NCBI RefSeq assembly: GCF_024166365.1 | Contig: NC_064831.1 | Location: 81,914,268 to 81,978,267 of the forward strand | Direction of reading: 5' to 3' | DNA: 64,000 bases | Source of the DNA: Elephas maximus indicus | Taxonomy: Eukaryota > Chordata > Mammalia > Proboscidea > Elephantidae | Shown: positions 46,140 to 58,245 of the stretch, in pieces | Position numbering within the stretch: position 1 is the stretch's first letter | Layout: each line of letters opens with the position of its first letter | Position numbers and translations under genes: made by a program | Notes under the pieces: model-generated | The model's input: the letters and a program-made list of their open reading frames with translations, nothing else | Database searches by the model: none | What the model was told of the DNA's origin: nothing

Positions 46140-46610
46140 GGTGGCAGGCAGCTGAGGGGCAGTGAAAAGAGCCTTGAACTTGGATTCAGAAGACCTGGGT
46201 TTGAGTCTGGCCCTGCCACTTACTAGATCCTGGTGACTTGACTTATCTAAACCTCAATCTCTTCACCTGAAGAATGAGAATACTGATAGAGCCTATTTTA
46301 CAAAGTAGTCCCTGGGTGGCACAAGTAGTTAAATGCTTGACTATTAACTGAGAAGTTGGTAGTTCAGGGCCACGCAGAGGCTTCTCAGAAGAAAGGCCTA
46401 GCGATCTGCTTCCCAAAGGTGACAGCCTTGAAAACCTTGTGGAGCAAGTTCTGCTCTGAAAACATGGAGTCGCCATGAGTTGAGATCGACTTGACAACAA
46501 CTGATTTGGCTTTTTGGTTGTCTTACACGTGGTTGAGAGGATTAAATAAATGGACACGTGCTGGAGTGCTTAGCACAGGGTGTAACATTTAATAATTGCT
46601 TTAATAATAA
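46140..46610 (+). mobile_element. MIR SINE split by an AfroSINE2-like copy
   Basis: Left half GACCTGGGTTTGAGTCTGGC, TCTAAACCTCAATCTCTTCA; right half after 46517: GAGAGGATTAAATAAATGGA, GAGTGCTTAGCACAGGGTGT. Confidence 0.82.
46304..46517 (+). mobile_element. AfroSINE2-like copy nested in MIR
   Basis: AGTAGTCCCTGGGTGGCACA head, CAGAAGAAAGGCCTAGCGAT middle, GACAACAACTGATTTGGCTT tail. Confidence 0.9.
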
Positions 46611-48213
46611 TGACTTAACCCCACTGGTTGTTCTTGGCACCAACAGAAGTCCCTCCTAGGGACCTAATGATCTGGGGTATATTGTGAGGCCTCGCTTCTG
46701 TTTCGTACGTCAGATCTGGGCCCCTGTAGCTTGCTCTGCTTCACTGGTATGAAGACTGAGCGGCCACTTCCAGAGAGCCTGGGGTGCCAGGAAGGGGGAG
46801 GGGGAAGGGGCATATGCTGTGGACATATGCTGTCCTCCAGGCAGCCTTGTTTCACACGTGCGACCTCAGAGCTCAGCCCTGGTTGCCTGCAGGGGCTCAG
46901 GTCTCACGCTGCGCCCGCTGCGCTCACCTTAAATCCTCTTTCAGCATTAAGCAGGCCTCAGTAGGCCCGTTTGTAGGGCATTGCCCAATGCTGGCCTTTT
47001 TGGTTTCTCCTGCAAAGCAGAGGAACTCTTTATACAGTCCTGTTCTGCTGTCCCAAGGATTCATCCATCTCCTTTGTAGAGATCATCTAAGAGGACCACC
47101 CTGCCCTCCTTCTGTCTCCTTTTGTCTTCTAGAAGCAGCTTTCCTGCCCCTGCTATGGTCACACCTGCCTTTGGCAAGGGCAGCAAATGAGCCAGGCTCT
47201 TCTCAGTGAATTAGGTTTTAGTGGGTCTTTTAGGAGAGACCCCAGACTCACATTCAGATGCCACAGGCTTTACAAGAGAGAGCATGTGCACCTGAGGACT
47301 ACTGAGCCGCCAGACCCTGGTGGCTCTGTGTAGACTCTGCTGAGGAAGTACTGTAGCAGCTTTCAGGGGGCAGAGCCTTCTGCAGCCACAGTCCTGAGTA
47401 AGCAAGCACTGGAATTCCCTGTTCTGGGCATTCTGGTGACAACATGGGAAGCAGAAACATTCCTTAGATGTGGGCAGAGTCTCAGCAGTTGGCTAGGCCG
47501 GAGAGGTTTAAGCCTCGACTTCCTAACTTCTTTATTTCAGTTCTTCTTTGAGGCTTTACCTCGAGCCCCTCTGAAAGGGGAAGCCCTGACTGATGGATGA
47601 TTTAATAGCTTGATTCTTTTAATGGGCGTGTGGTCACCAATCCAGCTATTTCTCAAATGACTGGACATTTCAAACAGGGCATGGTTATTTCACTGTCTGA
47701 GATGTCATAGTTGGTCAGCAGCATTTTCCTGGACTTAAATTCATTCACCTCTTCCTCTGAACACTCACAGAAAATATTTGAGAGTAAAAGGCAACATTGG
47801 CTGCTACCAAACCCTTTGTTTTAAAAGGGGGCGGGGGGAACCAAGAATGAGGTATGAGCCCACCCTTCCAACTTGCCATTCATCATTTCCTTCATCAATA
47901 CTAAGGCTGTCTGTCTCCAGTACTCCCCTCTTTTGGGATGTAATGTCCCAAGTGGCATTTTAAGTTACCTGGTAATAGATTCAAAGAAAGAACAGACTGG
48001 AGCAAGGCTGTCTCGTTTCCTTAGCATTGTTTTTTGTGGAAATCTCTACCAAAAACCCTGGAACATTCCGGGGAGCAGGTTATGGCCGTAGATCCACCTA
48101 AGCAAGCAGTGGTGTGACGACACATCTCTAGGATGTGGCAGAAGGTACAAGTCCCAGAAGGTTGTTCCTGTGCCATTGTGAGAGTCCATTCAAAACCCTG
48201 GAGTATGTTGTTT
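46611..48213. other. Intron 1, 1.6 kb, nothing recognised
   Basis: Fairly GC-balanced unique-looking sequence; overlapping ORFs at 46731-47209 show no domain or known similarity. Confidence 0.5.
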
Positions 48214-48300
48214 GTTCTTCTGTCTGTCCGTCTGTCTATCCGTCCATCCTCCATCCCTCCATCTGTCCTTCCATTCCTCCCTCCTTTCCTCCATCCTTCT
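48214..48300. repeat. Degenerate (TCTG)n/(TCCA)n/(TCC)n microsatellite
   Basis: CTGTCTGTCCGTCTGTCTAT, then TCCATCC/CCTTCC units. Confidence 0.85.
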
Positions 48301-48542
48301 GCACACACTTGGTGAATTCTTTATTAGGTGGCAGATTCTAATTTGTGTGGCCAGTTGAACTTTGAGAGGGGTCTTCAGATAATGAACCTCGCTGCCCAGG
48401 TAGCCCTTGAAACAAATTCTAAAGCCTGTTGTGACTCTTTACACCGTAGTGACCCGAGCATTAGTTGTGCGAATTGGCAGAAATAGGCAGGGCTTGAGCA
48501 GATTTTCAACAGATAGTTCTGGGAAAGAGTTATGGTGGGCAA

Positions 48543-48746
48543 AAGTCAGTTGTCATTGAGTCGGTTTTGCCTTATGGCAACCCATGTGTGTCAGAGTACA
48601 GCTGTGCTCCAGTGAGCTTTCAGTGGCTAATATTTTGGAAGTAGATTTCCAGGCCTTTCTCCCAAGGCACATTTGGGTGAACTCAAACCTTCAACCTTTT
48701 GGTTAGCAGCTGAGTGTGTTCACCGTTTGTACCACCTAGGGGCTCC
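48543..48746 (-). mobile_element. AfroSINE2-like copy
   Basis: Antisense: AGTCAGTTGTCATTGAGTCG to TTTGTACCACCTAGGGGCTC. Confidence 0.9.
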
Positions 48747-49535
48747 ATCCATCTATGATGGCCAGACTTCTCCCTAAATCACCTGTACACACAACTATAG
48801 GAACTTGAGAAAGTTAGAAATGTTTATTTTACCTCCATTTCTGCCTTGGAAGATGGGTGTAGGGAGAACCATGTTGAAATGGTGTTTTCAATTAAAGACT
48901 GTTGTAAAATATTCATGGGAATGGCTATTGTCTCCCCCTCCCCACCCCCCATGGAAAAGGCTTATGTAAAAAAGACCACACTCCTTCACTGATTGTTGGA
49001 TTGGCTCTCCCATTCTGAGCTGGCTCTCCCATCTTCAGCTGTTTAGAATGAGAAATTACCACCTTGAATATAAGCAAGTTGAAACTGGAAAGCTGCCCTA
49101 TGGTTGATTATATAAGCTTTAAAATACTGTACCTGAAATCTTGTGTTTACTCTGCTAAGATTTCCATTAATGAAGATGAAAATTTCTCAGGAGCACGGAC
49201 CCATATGTTTTTATTATGTAAGATTCAATTATTGTGATCCAACCTGTGAAGAATGGTGTTGATTACTTAAATCTCTCCGGTGGCTTTTTGGGCCAGAGAA
49301 TTGTTTGAGGTGGATCCACAGAGCCACCTGGAGATCCTGTCCTTCGAACTTGGCTGTTATTTCAGCCCCAGCTCCTCTTTCCCTTAGGGTATGTGAAGCT
49401 CACTGTGGGTCTGTGGCCACGATGGCTCTCATAGTTAGGGGGATGGCTTCAGGTAAGGTTTGCTTCAGATGCTGCTCACGTGATTGAGTGGGGGATCTGG
49501 GAATTTGCCCGTGAGTAAACAGCAGACATGCTGCT
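48747..49535. other. Intron 1, nothing recognised
   Basis: No supported feature. Confidence 0.5.
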
Positions 49536-49878
49536 TTTGTTAGCTGTCATCAGGTTGGCCCCTGACTCATACCAACCCCATGTACAGCAGAACGAGATGC
49601 TGCCTAGTCCTGTGCCATCTCCATGATAGGTTGTGGATCAGACTGTTGTGATCCATAGGGTTTTCATTGGCCGATTTTTGGAAATAGATAGCCAGGCCTT
49701 TCTTCCTAGCCCACTTTAGTCTGGAAGCTCCATGGAAATATGTTCAGCTTCGTACCAACTCACAAGCCTCCACTGACAGGCGGGCGGTGGCTGGGCATGA
49801 GGTGTGTTGGCCAGGACTGAACCCAGGTCGCCCACATGGAACGGGAGAATTCAGCCACTGAACGACTATTGTCCCGAT
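49536..49878 (-). mobile_element. tRNA-Gly-headed SINE with RTE-type tail (antisense)
   Basis: Left side TTGTTAGCTGTCATCAGGTT is the reversed RTE-like tail; right side GGACTGAACCCAGGTCGCCC and GCCACTGAACGACTATTGTC are the reversed tRNA-Gly-like head. Confidence 0.85.
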
Positions 49879-50541
49879 GTTGAGAAAGACAAACACTATC
49901 TTTTGACTGTTTCGTTTCCCACAGCACTGCTATGAGGGTACTTGAAATTTGTGTTGTGGGATATTTTGTACAACCTACTTTTTACATGTGTTCAACATGG
50001 CACATCTCACCATCAACTTCTCAAAGCCCCGGGCAGCACAGTACACTGCATGCCAATTTCAGATTTCCAACTGCTGGAAATAGAGGCAAAGAGCTTATCT
50101 TTTGACCAGCGTGGGGGTTAGGGAGAAAAGCCTTAAAGGAACCTAGACCAGCTGAAATAGATGGAGAAGCGCTTCGGATAGGCCTCTCCTGTCTCTATTC
50201 AAAAGATTGGGGGCTGGGCTCGTGGTTTGTCATGCAGTGTGTTGTGTTGCTTCCCTGGTGCTGGTAAATAGTATGTAGGTTGGGAGGCTTAACATGCCAG
50301 CAGCATATTTCTCAGCCAGTCAAGGGGAGGATATCTTTTGGAAACAAAACAAAGTAACAACAACAAAAAAAAAGCCCTTATAAATTAGCATCTTCCCTTT
50401 ACCTTTGCCACACCGTGGAGATGCATATAAATAGATCACAAAGTTAGGGAACAGTTTTGCAGCTTTGCAGCTTGCAGTTGATGGGAACAGATGGGGAGGT
50501 CTGTGTTGCTGCTCCTGAGCTCTGAGTGGGCCATAGAACCA
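49879..50541. other. Intron 1, nothing recognised
   Basis: No supported feature. Confidence 0.5.
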
Positions 50542-50551
50542 GCAGCTCTCA

Positions 50552-50717
50552 CCAAAACCCAAACCCAGTGCCGTCGAGTCGATTCCGACTCATAGCGACC
50601 CTATAGGACAGAGTAGAACTGCCCCACAGAGTTTCCAAGGAGCGCCTGGCAGATTTGAACTGCCCACCGTTTGGTTAGCAGCCGTAGCACTTAACCACTA
50701 TGCCAGCAGTGTTTCTG
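50552..50717 (-). mobile_element. AfroSINE, short form, with 10-base duplication
   Basis: GCAGCTCTCA at 50542-50551 and 50718-50727. Keeps most CpGs (GTGCCGTCGAGTCGATTCCG), suggesting relative youth. Confidence 0.95.
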
Positions 50718-50978
50718 GCAGCTCTCAAGAGCAATCCAAATGCAGCTCCGTTAAACTGAAGACACAGGTGGCATTGTTATCCAATAGCACATTGTCCCTG
50801 TGTTCAAGGTTGGCCTTGGTTTGTATATAAGACCCATTCTTAGGTCTTTTTAAAGATGATAGTATGGAAGGTCTGAATTGGTTGCTTTCATCATATGTAA
50901 AATCTGGGCACAGAATTAAACAGCTTACACAAACGTGCAGCCCTGTCCTCCAGTGCCAGCCCACATGAACTAGCAAAT

Positions 50979-51187
50979 GGAGTCCCTGGGAGGTGCCAGT
51001 GATTAATGTGCATGGCTGCTAACCAAGAGGTTGGAGGGCGCATAGAGACATCTCAGAAGAAAAGCTTGGCAATCTATTTCTGAAAACCGAAAAATCAGCC
51101 ATTGAAACCCCTGTGGAGCACAGTTCTACTCTGACATACAGGGGTCACCGTAAGCTGGAATTGACTCAATGGCGGTTGGTTTTGGTA
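50979..51187 (+). mobile_element. AfroSINE2-like copy
   Basis: GGAGTCCCTGGGAGGTGCCA head to GGCGGTTGGTTTTGG. Tandem with the next. Confidence 0.88.
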
Positions 51188-51195
51188 TGCTAACA

Positions 51196-51400
51196 GGAGT
51201 CACTGGGTGGTGCAGATTGTTAACACGCTCAGTTGCTGACTGAAGGTTGGAGGTTTCAGTCTACCCAGAGGCACCTTGGAAGAAAGGCCTGGCGATCTGC
51301 TCCCAGAAGATCAGCCATTGAAAACCCTGTGGAGCCTGGTCCTAGTCTGACACACACGGGGCTGCCAGGATCTGGAGTTCACTTGGTGGCAACTGGTTGT
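51196..51400 (+). mobile_element. AfroSINE2-like copy
   Basis: GGAGTCACTGGGTGGTGCAG head, GGAAGAAAGGCCTGGCGATC middle, GGTGGCAACTGGTTG tail. Confidence 0.9.
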
Positions 51401-52735
51401 TTCGCAAGCGGGAAGCAGTTGGGAAGAAGAGACGATGTATAGTTTTGTTATTGAAAATTATGATTACAAACATAAATAAAAACAATGTTTTAGTGATTGT
51501 AGGAAAAAATCACTTCTTTCTCTCTCTTTAAAACTTTCTTCTTCTTTTTCGACAAACTCAATGTTTCCTAATACGGCAATGATATGTATTCTTAATCTAG
51601 TGAATGGATAAAAATGTGTACATTTTTCCTTATTTGCCTTCTGATCCTTTGGATTCCAGTGGGGAATGCTTTTGCCACTTACGCGTAACAGTAACAAGAC
51701 TGACATTAAAAATAACTGAGGAGCACACGGCACCCGTGGCTATCAGGGAGACTGTTCCCTGTGACAAGTGAAATATTTTGCAACCCAGAAAAGAAAGCTT
51801 GGCATTCTTGTGTTCAGGCCTGTGGCCTTTGTGGCCACTTTTCTTGGCACCACGCTAGCTGCGCTGTGGTGGTCACGGGTGGTTAAGCTCAGACGTCAGC
51901 TCAGCCCTGTTGCCTCCTAGTTGTTCGTTCATTTCATTCTCATCTCCCTCCAATGCAGAAAGCCCAGATTCCTCTGGCCTGATCCCGTCATTGCCACGCT
52001 TCACCAGCCCTGGCAGGATGTCACAGACAGCGGAATGGATCTCCATGACAGCGTGCTCCCTGGAGCCAGGACACTGATCACTCTCAGTTGGGACTGTTAT
52101 GCCAGCCTTGTGCCAGGGGCAGTGCTATGTATGTCTGTCCAGCTCCTTCCTTTGTTGGCTTCTTGCTGTTCTTATCCAGTGGACAAGGTAGCTGAGCTCT
52201 TAGCCCGCTATTGGCCTTAAAGATCTAATATCACCTTTCGCCATGGACTGTATGTTAACTTCTGGTGCCTTAGATCAGTTCTCAGCTCTGTGGTATTTTA
52301 TTTGGGGAGCAGAGATGGGGGTCTTCGTGTTTCACTTAAACCTTTTCCTTCAGTGGCGTTACTATCTCAGATGTTAGGCCAAATCGGGTTATGTTTTCTC
52401 CCTGATATAGAGAAAGATATGATGGATAGTATAGACTTTTAAAGTTTATCCTTTGTGAAATGGACATGGTCCCAGGGGTGAGGGGGGTGGATGAGTCTGA
52501 ATGCTTTCCTCCCTGTGTTCCTGACAGAAGAAACCAGAAAAGATAAAAGAACAAATGACCCTAGAGGCCTGAGGGTACCAAAAAAGAAAAAAAGCAAACT
52601 CTTTGTCATCATAAGGGTTTTCAGCTGGGTGGGAGGACTTTGGGGGTATTGATGGGAGAGTCTTTGCAAAATGTGGGGAGTGCCATTATTGCTGAGAAGC
52701 TCATTCTTTGAAGAAATGCTGCCACCTAACCTGGA
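51401..52735. other. Intron 1, 1.3 kb, nothing recognised
   Basis: No supported feature. Confidence 0.5.
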
Positions 52736-52898
52736 GGTGTCCCCAGATGGTACCTGTAAGTGCTTGGCTGCTAAAACTGAAAGGTTCATAGTTCAAACCC
52801 ACCCAGAGATGCCTCAGAAGAAAGGCCTGGCGATCTGCATCTGAAGGGTCACAGCCGTGAAAACACTGCAGAGTGCAGGTCTACTCTGCACCCGTCTG
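52736..52898 (+). mobile_element. AfroSINE2-like copy, 3'-truncated
   Basis: GTGCTTGGCTGCTAAAACTG, CAGAAGAAAGGCCTGGCGAT; the tail is lost after CAGGTCTACTCTGCACCC. Confidence 0.85.
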
Positions 52899-52939
52899 GG
52901 TTTCTTGTTTTGTTTGTTTTCGGTGCAATAATCCTAGAG

Positions 52940-53145
52940 GGAATTCCTGGGTGGTACAAATGATGGACGTGCTCCACTGCTAACCCCAAAGGTTGGAGGT
53001 TCGAGTCTACCCAGGGGTGCCTTGGAAGGAAACCCTAATGATCTATTTCTGAAAAATCGGCCGTTGAAAACCATATGCAGCACAGTTCTGCTCTGGCACA
53101 CGTGGGGTTGCCATGAGTTGGAATTGATTTGAGGGCGACTGGTTC
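52940..53145 (+). mobile_element. AfroSINE2-like copy
   Basis: GAATTCCTGGGTGGTACAAA head, box B GGTTCGAGTCT, GAGGGCGACTGGTTCCC tail. Confidence 0.9.
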
Positions 53146-53189
53146 CCTTTCCATAGGGAGATAACCATATTTATCTCTGTGGTGGTGAT

Positions 53190-53348
53190 ACCCATGACTC
53201 GTTGCTGTCGAGTGGATTCCAACTCATAGTGACCCTACAGGACAGAGTAGAACTGCCCTACAGGATTTCCAAGGAGTGGCTGGTGCATTCGAACTGCTGA
53301 TCTTTGGGTTAGCAGCTGAGCTTTTAACCACTTTGCCACCAGGGCTCC
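53190..53348 (-). mobile_element. AfroSINE, short form
   Basis: Antisense: ACTCGTTGCTGTCGAGTGGA to TTGCCACCAGGGCTCC. Confidence 0.92.
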
Positions 53349-54102
53349 ATAGTGGCGATTAGGCTCGTGCGAATGAACCTGATGGGATTACTGGGTGGCT
53401 TTGAACAAATTCTTTCCTTTGTCAAGGCCAACTGAATGTAGCAATGGATGGAATGCAGGGTCTCTGCAGTTACATCTGGTCGTCACGCCATTGATCGAGG
53501 GAAATGCCATATAAGAGAGTAATGAGTGGGTGTCATGTGTATATGTGTGTGTGTGCGTGTACACAAATGTGCATGTGTGCTCAGACGTTTCTCTCACTCC
53601 TTCAGCCCAGGAGCCCTCAGCAGGAACTAGGCCTGATAAAATTTGCAGCTGATTCTGTCTCTTCTCTGAAGCCCTATCGTGTTCCATGAGACTGAAAGAG
53701 ACCTTATCCAGCCAGCCTGAGATTTGGTCAGGTGTTTGTTCCTTTAGGACCAGACACCTGCATTCTCATCTCATTCATCTCCCTGTTTGGTGGGGGCTGG
53801 GAGCCTTATGATTCTCAGAATTTCTCAGTGCAGGCTCCTTTTCAAAGACTTCAGCTTGGCCTCTGCCAAGCTAATTAACTTGGACAACTTCCTCAAGTGC
53901 TGTCAGCGATAGAGTTGACTAAGGTGTGTTCTCAGCCCTCGTGGAGTTGATATATCCTGGGAGGGGTGATGGCATGTTTATAAATTTTTAGTTAATTACC
54001 TGTTCATTAGAATGTTTCATGTCCTCATCAGGTGGCAGCTCAGCCCTCTTGGAGCCTCGAGCCTAGTCCCGTTGTGGTATATGGGACAGCATGTATCTGA
54101 CA
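53349..54102. other. Intron 1, nothing recognised
   Basis: A short (TG)n near 53539-53560 is the only simple feature. Confidence 0.5.
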
Positions 54103-54472
54103 TTGTTGTTAGCTGCTGTCCAGCCAGGCCTTGACTCACAGCGACCCCATGCATGACTGAGTAGAACTGCTCCTTAGAGTTTTCTTGGCTCTCTTCTTTT
54201 TCATTTTGCTCCTGTTGAGAATATCCACAGCAAAACATACACCAATTCAAAAGTTTCTACATGTACAATTTAGTGACACTGATTACATTTTTAGAGCAAT
54301 GCAGCCACTCTCCCCCTTCTTTTCTGAGTGATTCTTCCTCCATTAATATAAATTCACTGCCCCCTAAAGTTCCTGTCTAATCTTTAGTTATGGACACAGA
54401 TTGCCAGGCCCTTCTTCCACGGAGCTGCTGGGTAGATTCGAACTGCCAGCCTTTCAGTTAGCAGTCAAGTGT
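54103..54472 (-). mobile_element. AfroSINE, long form, interrupted by an L1-like fragment
   Basis: SINE halves: 54103-54190 (TTGTTGTTAGCTGCTGTCCA...GAGTTTTCTTGGCT) and about 54391-54472 (ATTGCCAGGCCCTTCTTCCA...). Confidence 0.88.
54191..54390 (-). mobile_element. L1-like 3' fragment nested in the SINE
   Basis: T-rich start, CAGCAAAACATACACCAATT, TACATGTACAATTTAGTGAC, ATTCACTGCCCCCTAAAGTT; related to 9242 and 17648. Confidence 0.65.
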
Positions 54473-55810
54473 AACATGTTCAGCTGAGGAGGGAGGTGGT
54501 GTTGGCGAGGTGCCTGGTCACACGGGGATAGCTTTTATGGATAGAGGTGTGAAATAAGGGTGCTTTTGCTAATTTGTTGTTTTTCTTAGCCTTGGTTAAG
54601 GTAGCGCCGAGGGTAGCAAGATGTTAGGTGTGCTGTTGGTCACGGGTTGGCCTGGGAAGGAGCCCTAGGAGGTGACGGGGATTGGGAAGTCTGTAATGGA
54701 GAAGGGGCAGGCGGAGAACATGGGGCCATAGCCACACATCCGGGCGTGCGGGCTAGTGCTATGGCTTGTTTACTCCAGCTAGCAGTGCGGGGGCTGTGGG
54801 CACCTCTCTTGGCAAGATACCATCTCCCTGCCTCTCCAACCTTGAAGTGGTGTGGTAAAATGCTGCTAGGAGCCTGTCGGCCAGCACATGCGGCCAGCAC
54901 GTATCGGAAGCTGCACCAGGAGCGTCCTCAGACTCAGCTAAAAGCAAGCATGGCTGTATTGCATGACGTGGCCAAGGGGCAGAAAGAAGCTGGTTGTCTG
55001 CAACTCTGTGCTCACCGGGGATGGGGGCAGCAGCAGGGGACGGGGAGCTGTAGGTCCCATGTATAGGCTGCTGCCCTGAAGATACAGTGACACCTCCGTT
55101 TTTAACCTCTCCTTTGAACTACTTGCAAATTAGATTTCTGCAAGATGAGCTAAAATTAGGAAAGGTCCTGTCATATCTCTTTTTTCTTTTCTTTTTTAAA
55201 ACACTTTAGCCTGGCCTTGGTTGTATCAGTTCTGCATAGCTTGAAAGCTGATAACAGAACAAACTGTGTTCACACGTAGGAAATGTCTCCAAACAAAAAG
55301 TGGGACTGTAGGTTACAGTTTAATAATTGGATGGAGGCCATTCCAACTTCTCTCCTGTTCTCCTTGAGAGCACTCGGCAAGCTTTGGAGAGGGGCACTGC
55401 TCCCTGGAGTAGGTAGTTATGTGAGGGTCCCCAGAGGGCAACTCTCCTGTGAGCCTGACAGGCTTTTATGATGAGGCCCCAGGTGACCTGGTGCTGGGAG
55501 GCGGGTGGGGGACTTACTGAGGATGCTACCTTTCAGCTTCCAGACTGTGTAGAGGGTGTGCGGAGTAGGCCAGGAGGAATTTCTGTTGCCCAAGTCTTGC
55601 CCACAGACGAGCTGCTGATGAGAGACCTGGCTGAGCTGGCTCCTGAGCCCTGTGTGGTCGTGCCATTTGGCTCTACCACTAACTTGAACTAGCTTCAGCC
55701 TCTTAGCTCTTTTTCTTAATATAAAGACATTGCCGTTTTACGTGTTACAAAAGTAATATATTTGTTGTTGAAAATTTGAAAGGTAAAGATGAATGGAGAT
55801 TAAAAATAAA
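54473..55810. other. Intron 1, 1.3 kb, nothing recognised
   Basis: GC-balanced; ORFs at 54640-55066 have no recognisable domain. Confidence 0.5.
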
Positions 55811-56014
55811 AATCTGTTGCTGTCCGGCTGATTCAGACTCATGGCGACCCCATGTGTGTCACAGTAGAGCTGTGCTCCATAGGGTTTTCAATAGCTGATT
55901 TTTTTGGAAGTGCCAAAAAATTGCCAGGCCTTTCTTTTGAGGTACCTCTGGGTGAACTGAAACCTCCAAACTTTCAGTTAGCAGCTGTGTGTGTTAGCCG
56001 TTTGTACCACCCAC
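55811..56014 (-). mobile_element. AfroSINE2-like copy
   Basis: Antisense: AATCTGTTGCTGTCCGGCTG to CGTTTGTACCACCCACG. Confidence 0.9.
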
Positions 56015-56159
56015 GTTAAAAACAAACCATCTACTTCAACAATAAAACAAATCAATAAGTAGACCTGGAGATAAACTGTCACCATTTTGGTTGTGTTCTT
56101 ACAATCTCTCTCTGTCCCCTGCACCCATACACAACTGCTAGGACCACGAAGTGGTGAAA

Positions 56160-56385
56160 GATAGGAGCGTTGGGGTCATGGAGTCCATCTCTGCCATTTA
56201 TTAGCCTTGTGGCTTCGGACATGTTACTTTACCTCTGTAATTCTCAGTTTCCTCAGCTCTGAAATGGGGATGATAGTTTAACCTATTTCACATGATTCTT
56301 GTGATAAGTAAATGAGGTAATCCATCCAAAATGCTTAGGCAGTGCCTTGCTGCAGTAAATGTTACTATTATTTTTTACAGTAACA
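56160..56385 (+). mobile_element. MIR SINE
   Basis: GGAGTCCATCTCTGCCATTT, CTCAGTTTCCTCAGCTCTGA, GCAGTAAATGTTACTATTAT. Confidence 0.85.
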
Positions 56386-56651
56386 TTGGATCATCACTGC
56401 TGTGCATTCTGCTTGGGAACCTGCTGTTTCCTCTAAAACGTTGTGATCAGTTTTTTGTAACATCAGATGTTCTTCTCTAGTGTTGTCTTTTTAAAAGAAG
56501 AATGACCTTGTTGTTCTTTTATAAAAGCAGGAGATGTTCTTAGGAAGAATTTTAAAATGAAGAAATGTTCAGATAAGCAACATTAAAAACAAAAGCAAAA
56601 AAACCCCGCTAAATCCTACCATTGAGAAATAATCATGACTGATGTTGGGTT

Positions 56652-57440
56652 ATTTTTTAATTAGTATTTTATTATATTTTCAGTGGAAGTGTGTACAACA
56701 AAAGAGGTTCCCATTCAAGAGTTTCTGCACATACTGTTCAGTGCCACTGTTTACATTCTTCAGGTTGTATCAGCGTTCTCATTTCAGCTCCCCTTGTTTC
56801 ATTCTTATTAACTTAGCCTCACTTTCCCTCAACCTTCGCATCCATGCTTTAGACTATACGCTGATCGTTTTGTCTCATATAGATGCTTTTTTAAGAGAGT
56901 GCAGTACTCAGGGGTGCTATTCATTACTTTATAAGCAAACCTATTTCACTATAAGGTGACTTGAGAGGATCGTTTTGGCTCAAGGCTTAAAGAATATCTC
57001 AGGGCAGTAGTCTTGGGAATCCCGCCTGTCTCAGTAAGCCCAGGAAGCCTGGATTTTTTTTGAGAATTTGAAGTTCTGTTCCACGTTTATCTCCCATTCT
57101 ATCAGGATCCATCTATTGTGGGCCTCATCAGAACAGTTGGTAATGGTAGCTGGGCACCACCTAGTTATTCTGGTCTCAGGGTAGAGGAGACTCTAGTTCC
57201 TGTAGACCGGTTCCTTCTTTGAACCTTGGGCTTCGTTCTTTCTCTCCAGACTAGTAGGGACCAACAGTTGTATTTTAGGTGGCCTCTCATGAGCTTTTGA
57301 CATCCCAGATGCTACTCACCAGACTATGAATGTAGACCATTAACTTTGAGAACTATGTATTATTCCAGCTGACCAAGTTGTCCCATAGAACTATGACCCT
57401 AAATCTTCAAACCAAGAAAACTAAACCTGTGAGGTGATTG
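56652..57440 (-). mobile_element. Afrotherian-type L1 3' UTR (antisense), copy 2
   Basis: CATACTGTTCAGTGCCACTG, CTGATCGTTTTGTCTCATAT, CATCAGAACAGTTGGTAATG, GTAGCTGGGCACCACCTAGT, ending near ACTATGACCCTAAATCTTCA. It extends about 150 bases beyond the copy at 27712. Confidence 0.82.
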
Positions 57441-57484
57441 GTTATGTCTAAGAAGTATCAGATTCTGTGATCTTTATTTGTTTT

Positions 57485-57513
57485 ATATATGTATATATAT
57501 ATATACACACACC
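57485..57513. repeat. (TA)n/(CA)n microsatellite
   Basis: TATATATGTATATATATATA, then CACACAC, just before the RTE tail. Confidence 0.9.
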
Positions 57514-57523
57514 TATGTTCATA

Positions 57524-57971
57524 TGTTGTTGTTTTGTTAGGTGCCGTCTAGTCAGTTCCGACTCATAGCAACCCTATGCACAACAGAATGAAACGCTGCC
57601 TGGTCTTGAGCCATCCTTAAAATCGTTGTGACGCTTGAGCTCCTTGTTGCAGCCACTGTGTCAGTCCACCTTGTTGAGGGTCTTCCTCTTTTCCGCCGAC
57701 CCTGTACTTTCCCAAGCATGATGTCCTCCTCCAGGGACTGATCCCTCCTGACAGCATGTCCAAAGTACGTAAGACGCAGTCTCGCCATCCATGCTTCTAA
57801 GGAGCATTCTGGTTGTACTTCTTCTAAGACAGATTCGTTCATTCTTTTGGCAGTCCATGTTGTATTCAATATTCTTTGCCAACACCACAATTCAAAGGTG
57901 TCAATTCTTCTTCAGTCTTCCTTATTCATTGTCCAGCTTTCACATGCATATGATGCCATTGAAAATACCAT
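57524..57971 (-). mobile_element. RTE LINE 3' part (antisense)
   Basis: GTTAGGTGCCGTCTAGTCAG, GACTGATCCCTCCTGACAGC, GCATATGATGCCATTGAAAA. The best-preserved 3' UTR of the RTE copies here; 5'-truncated at 57971. Confidence 0.93.
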
Positions 57972-57980
57972 GTTCATATA

Positions 57981-58140
57981 CCCACACCCAGTGCCATCGA
58001 GTCCATTCCGACTCATAGCGACCCTACAGGACAGAGTAGAACTGCCCCATAGAGTTTCCAAGGAGCGCCTGGTGGATTCGAACTGCCGATCTCTTTGGTT
58101 AGCAGCCGTAGCACTTAACCACTACACCACCAGGGTTTCC
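57981..58140 (-). mobile_element. AfroSINE, short form
   Basis: Antisense: ACCCAGTGCCATCGAGTCCA to CTACACCACCAGGGTTTCCA; well preserved. Confidence 0.93.
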
Positions 58141-58245
58141 AGTATATACATATATGCATATATATTTATTTACATGTTTATACACACATATGCATACCTA
58201 CCCATGCACACATAAGTGGTGGTGGTTGCAAAATTATATATAACA

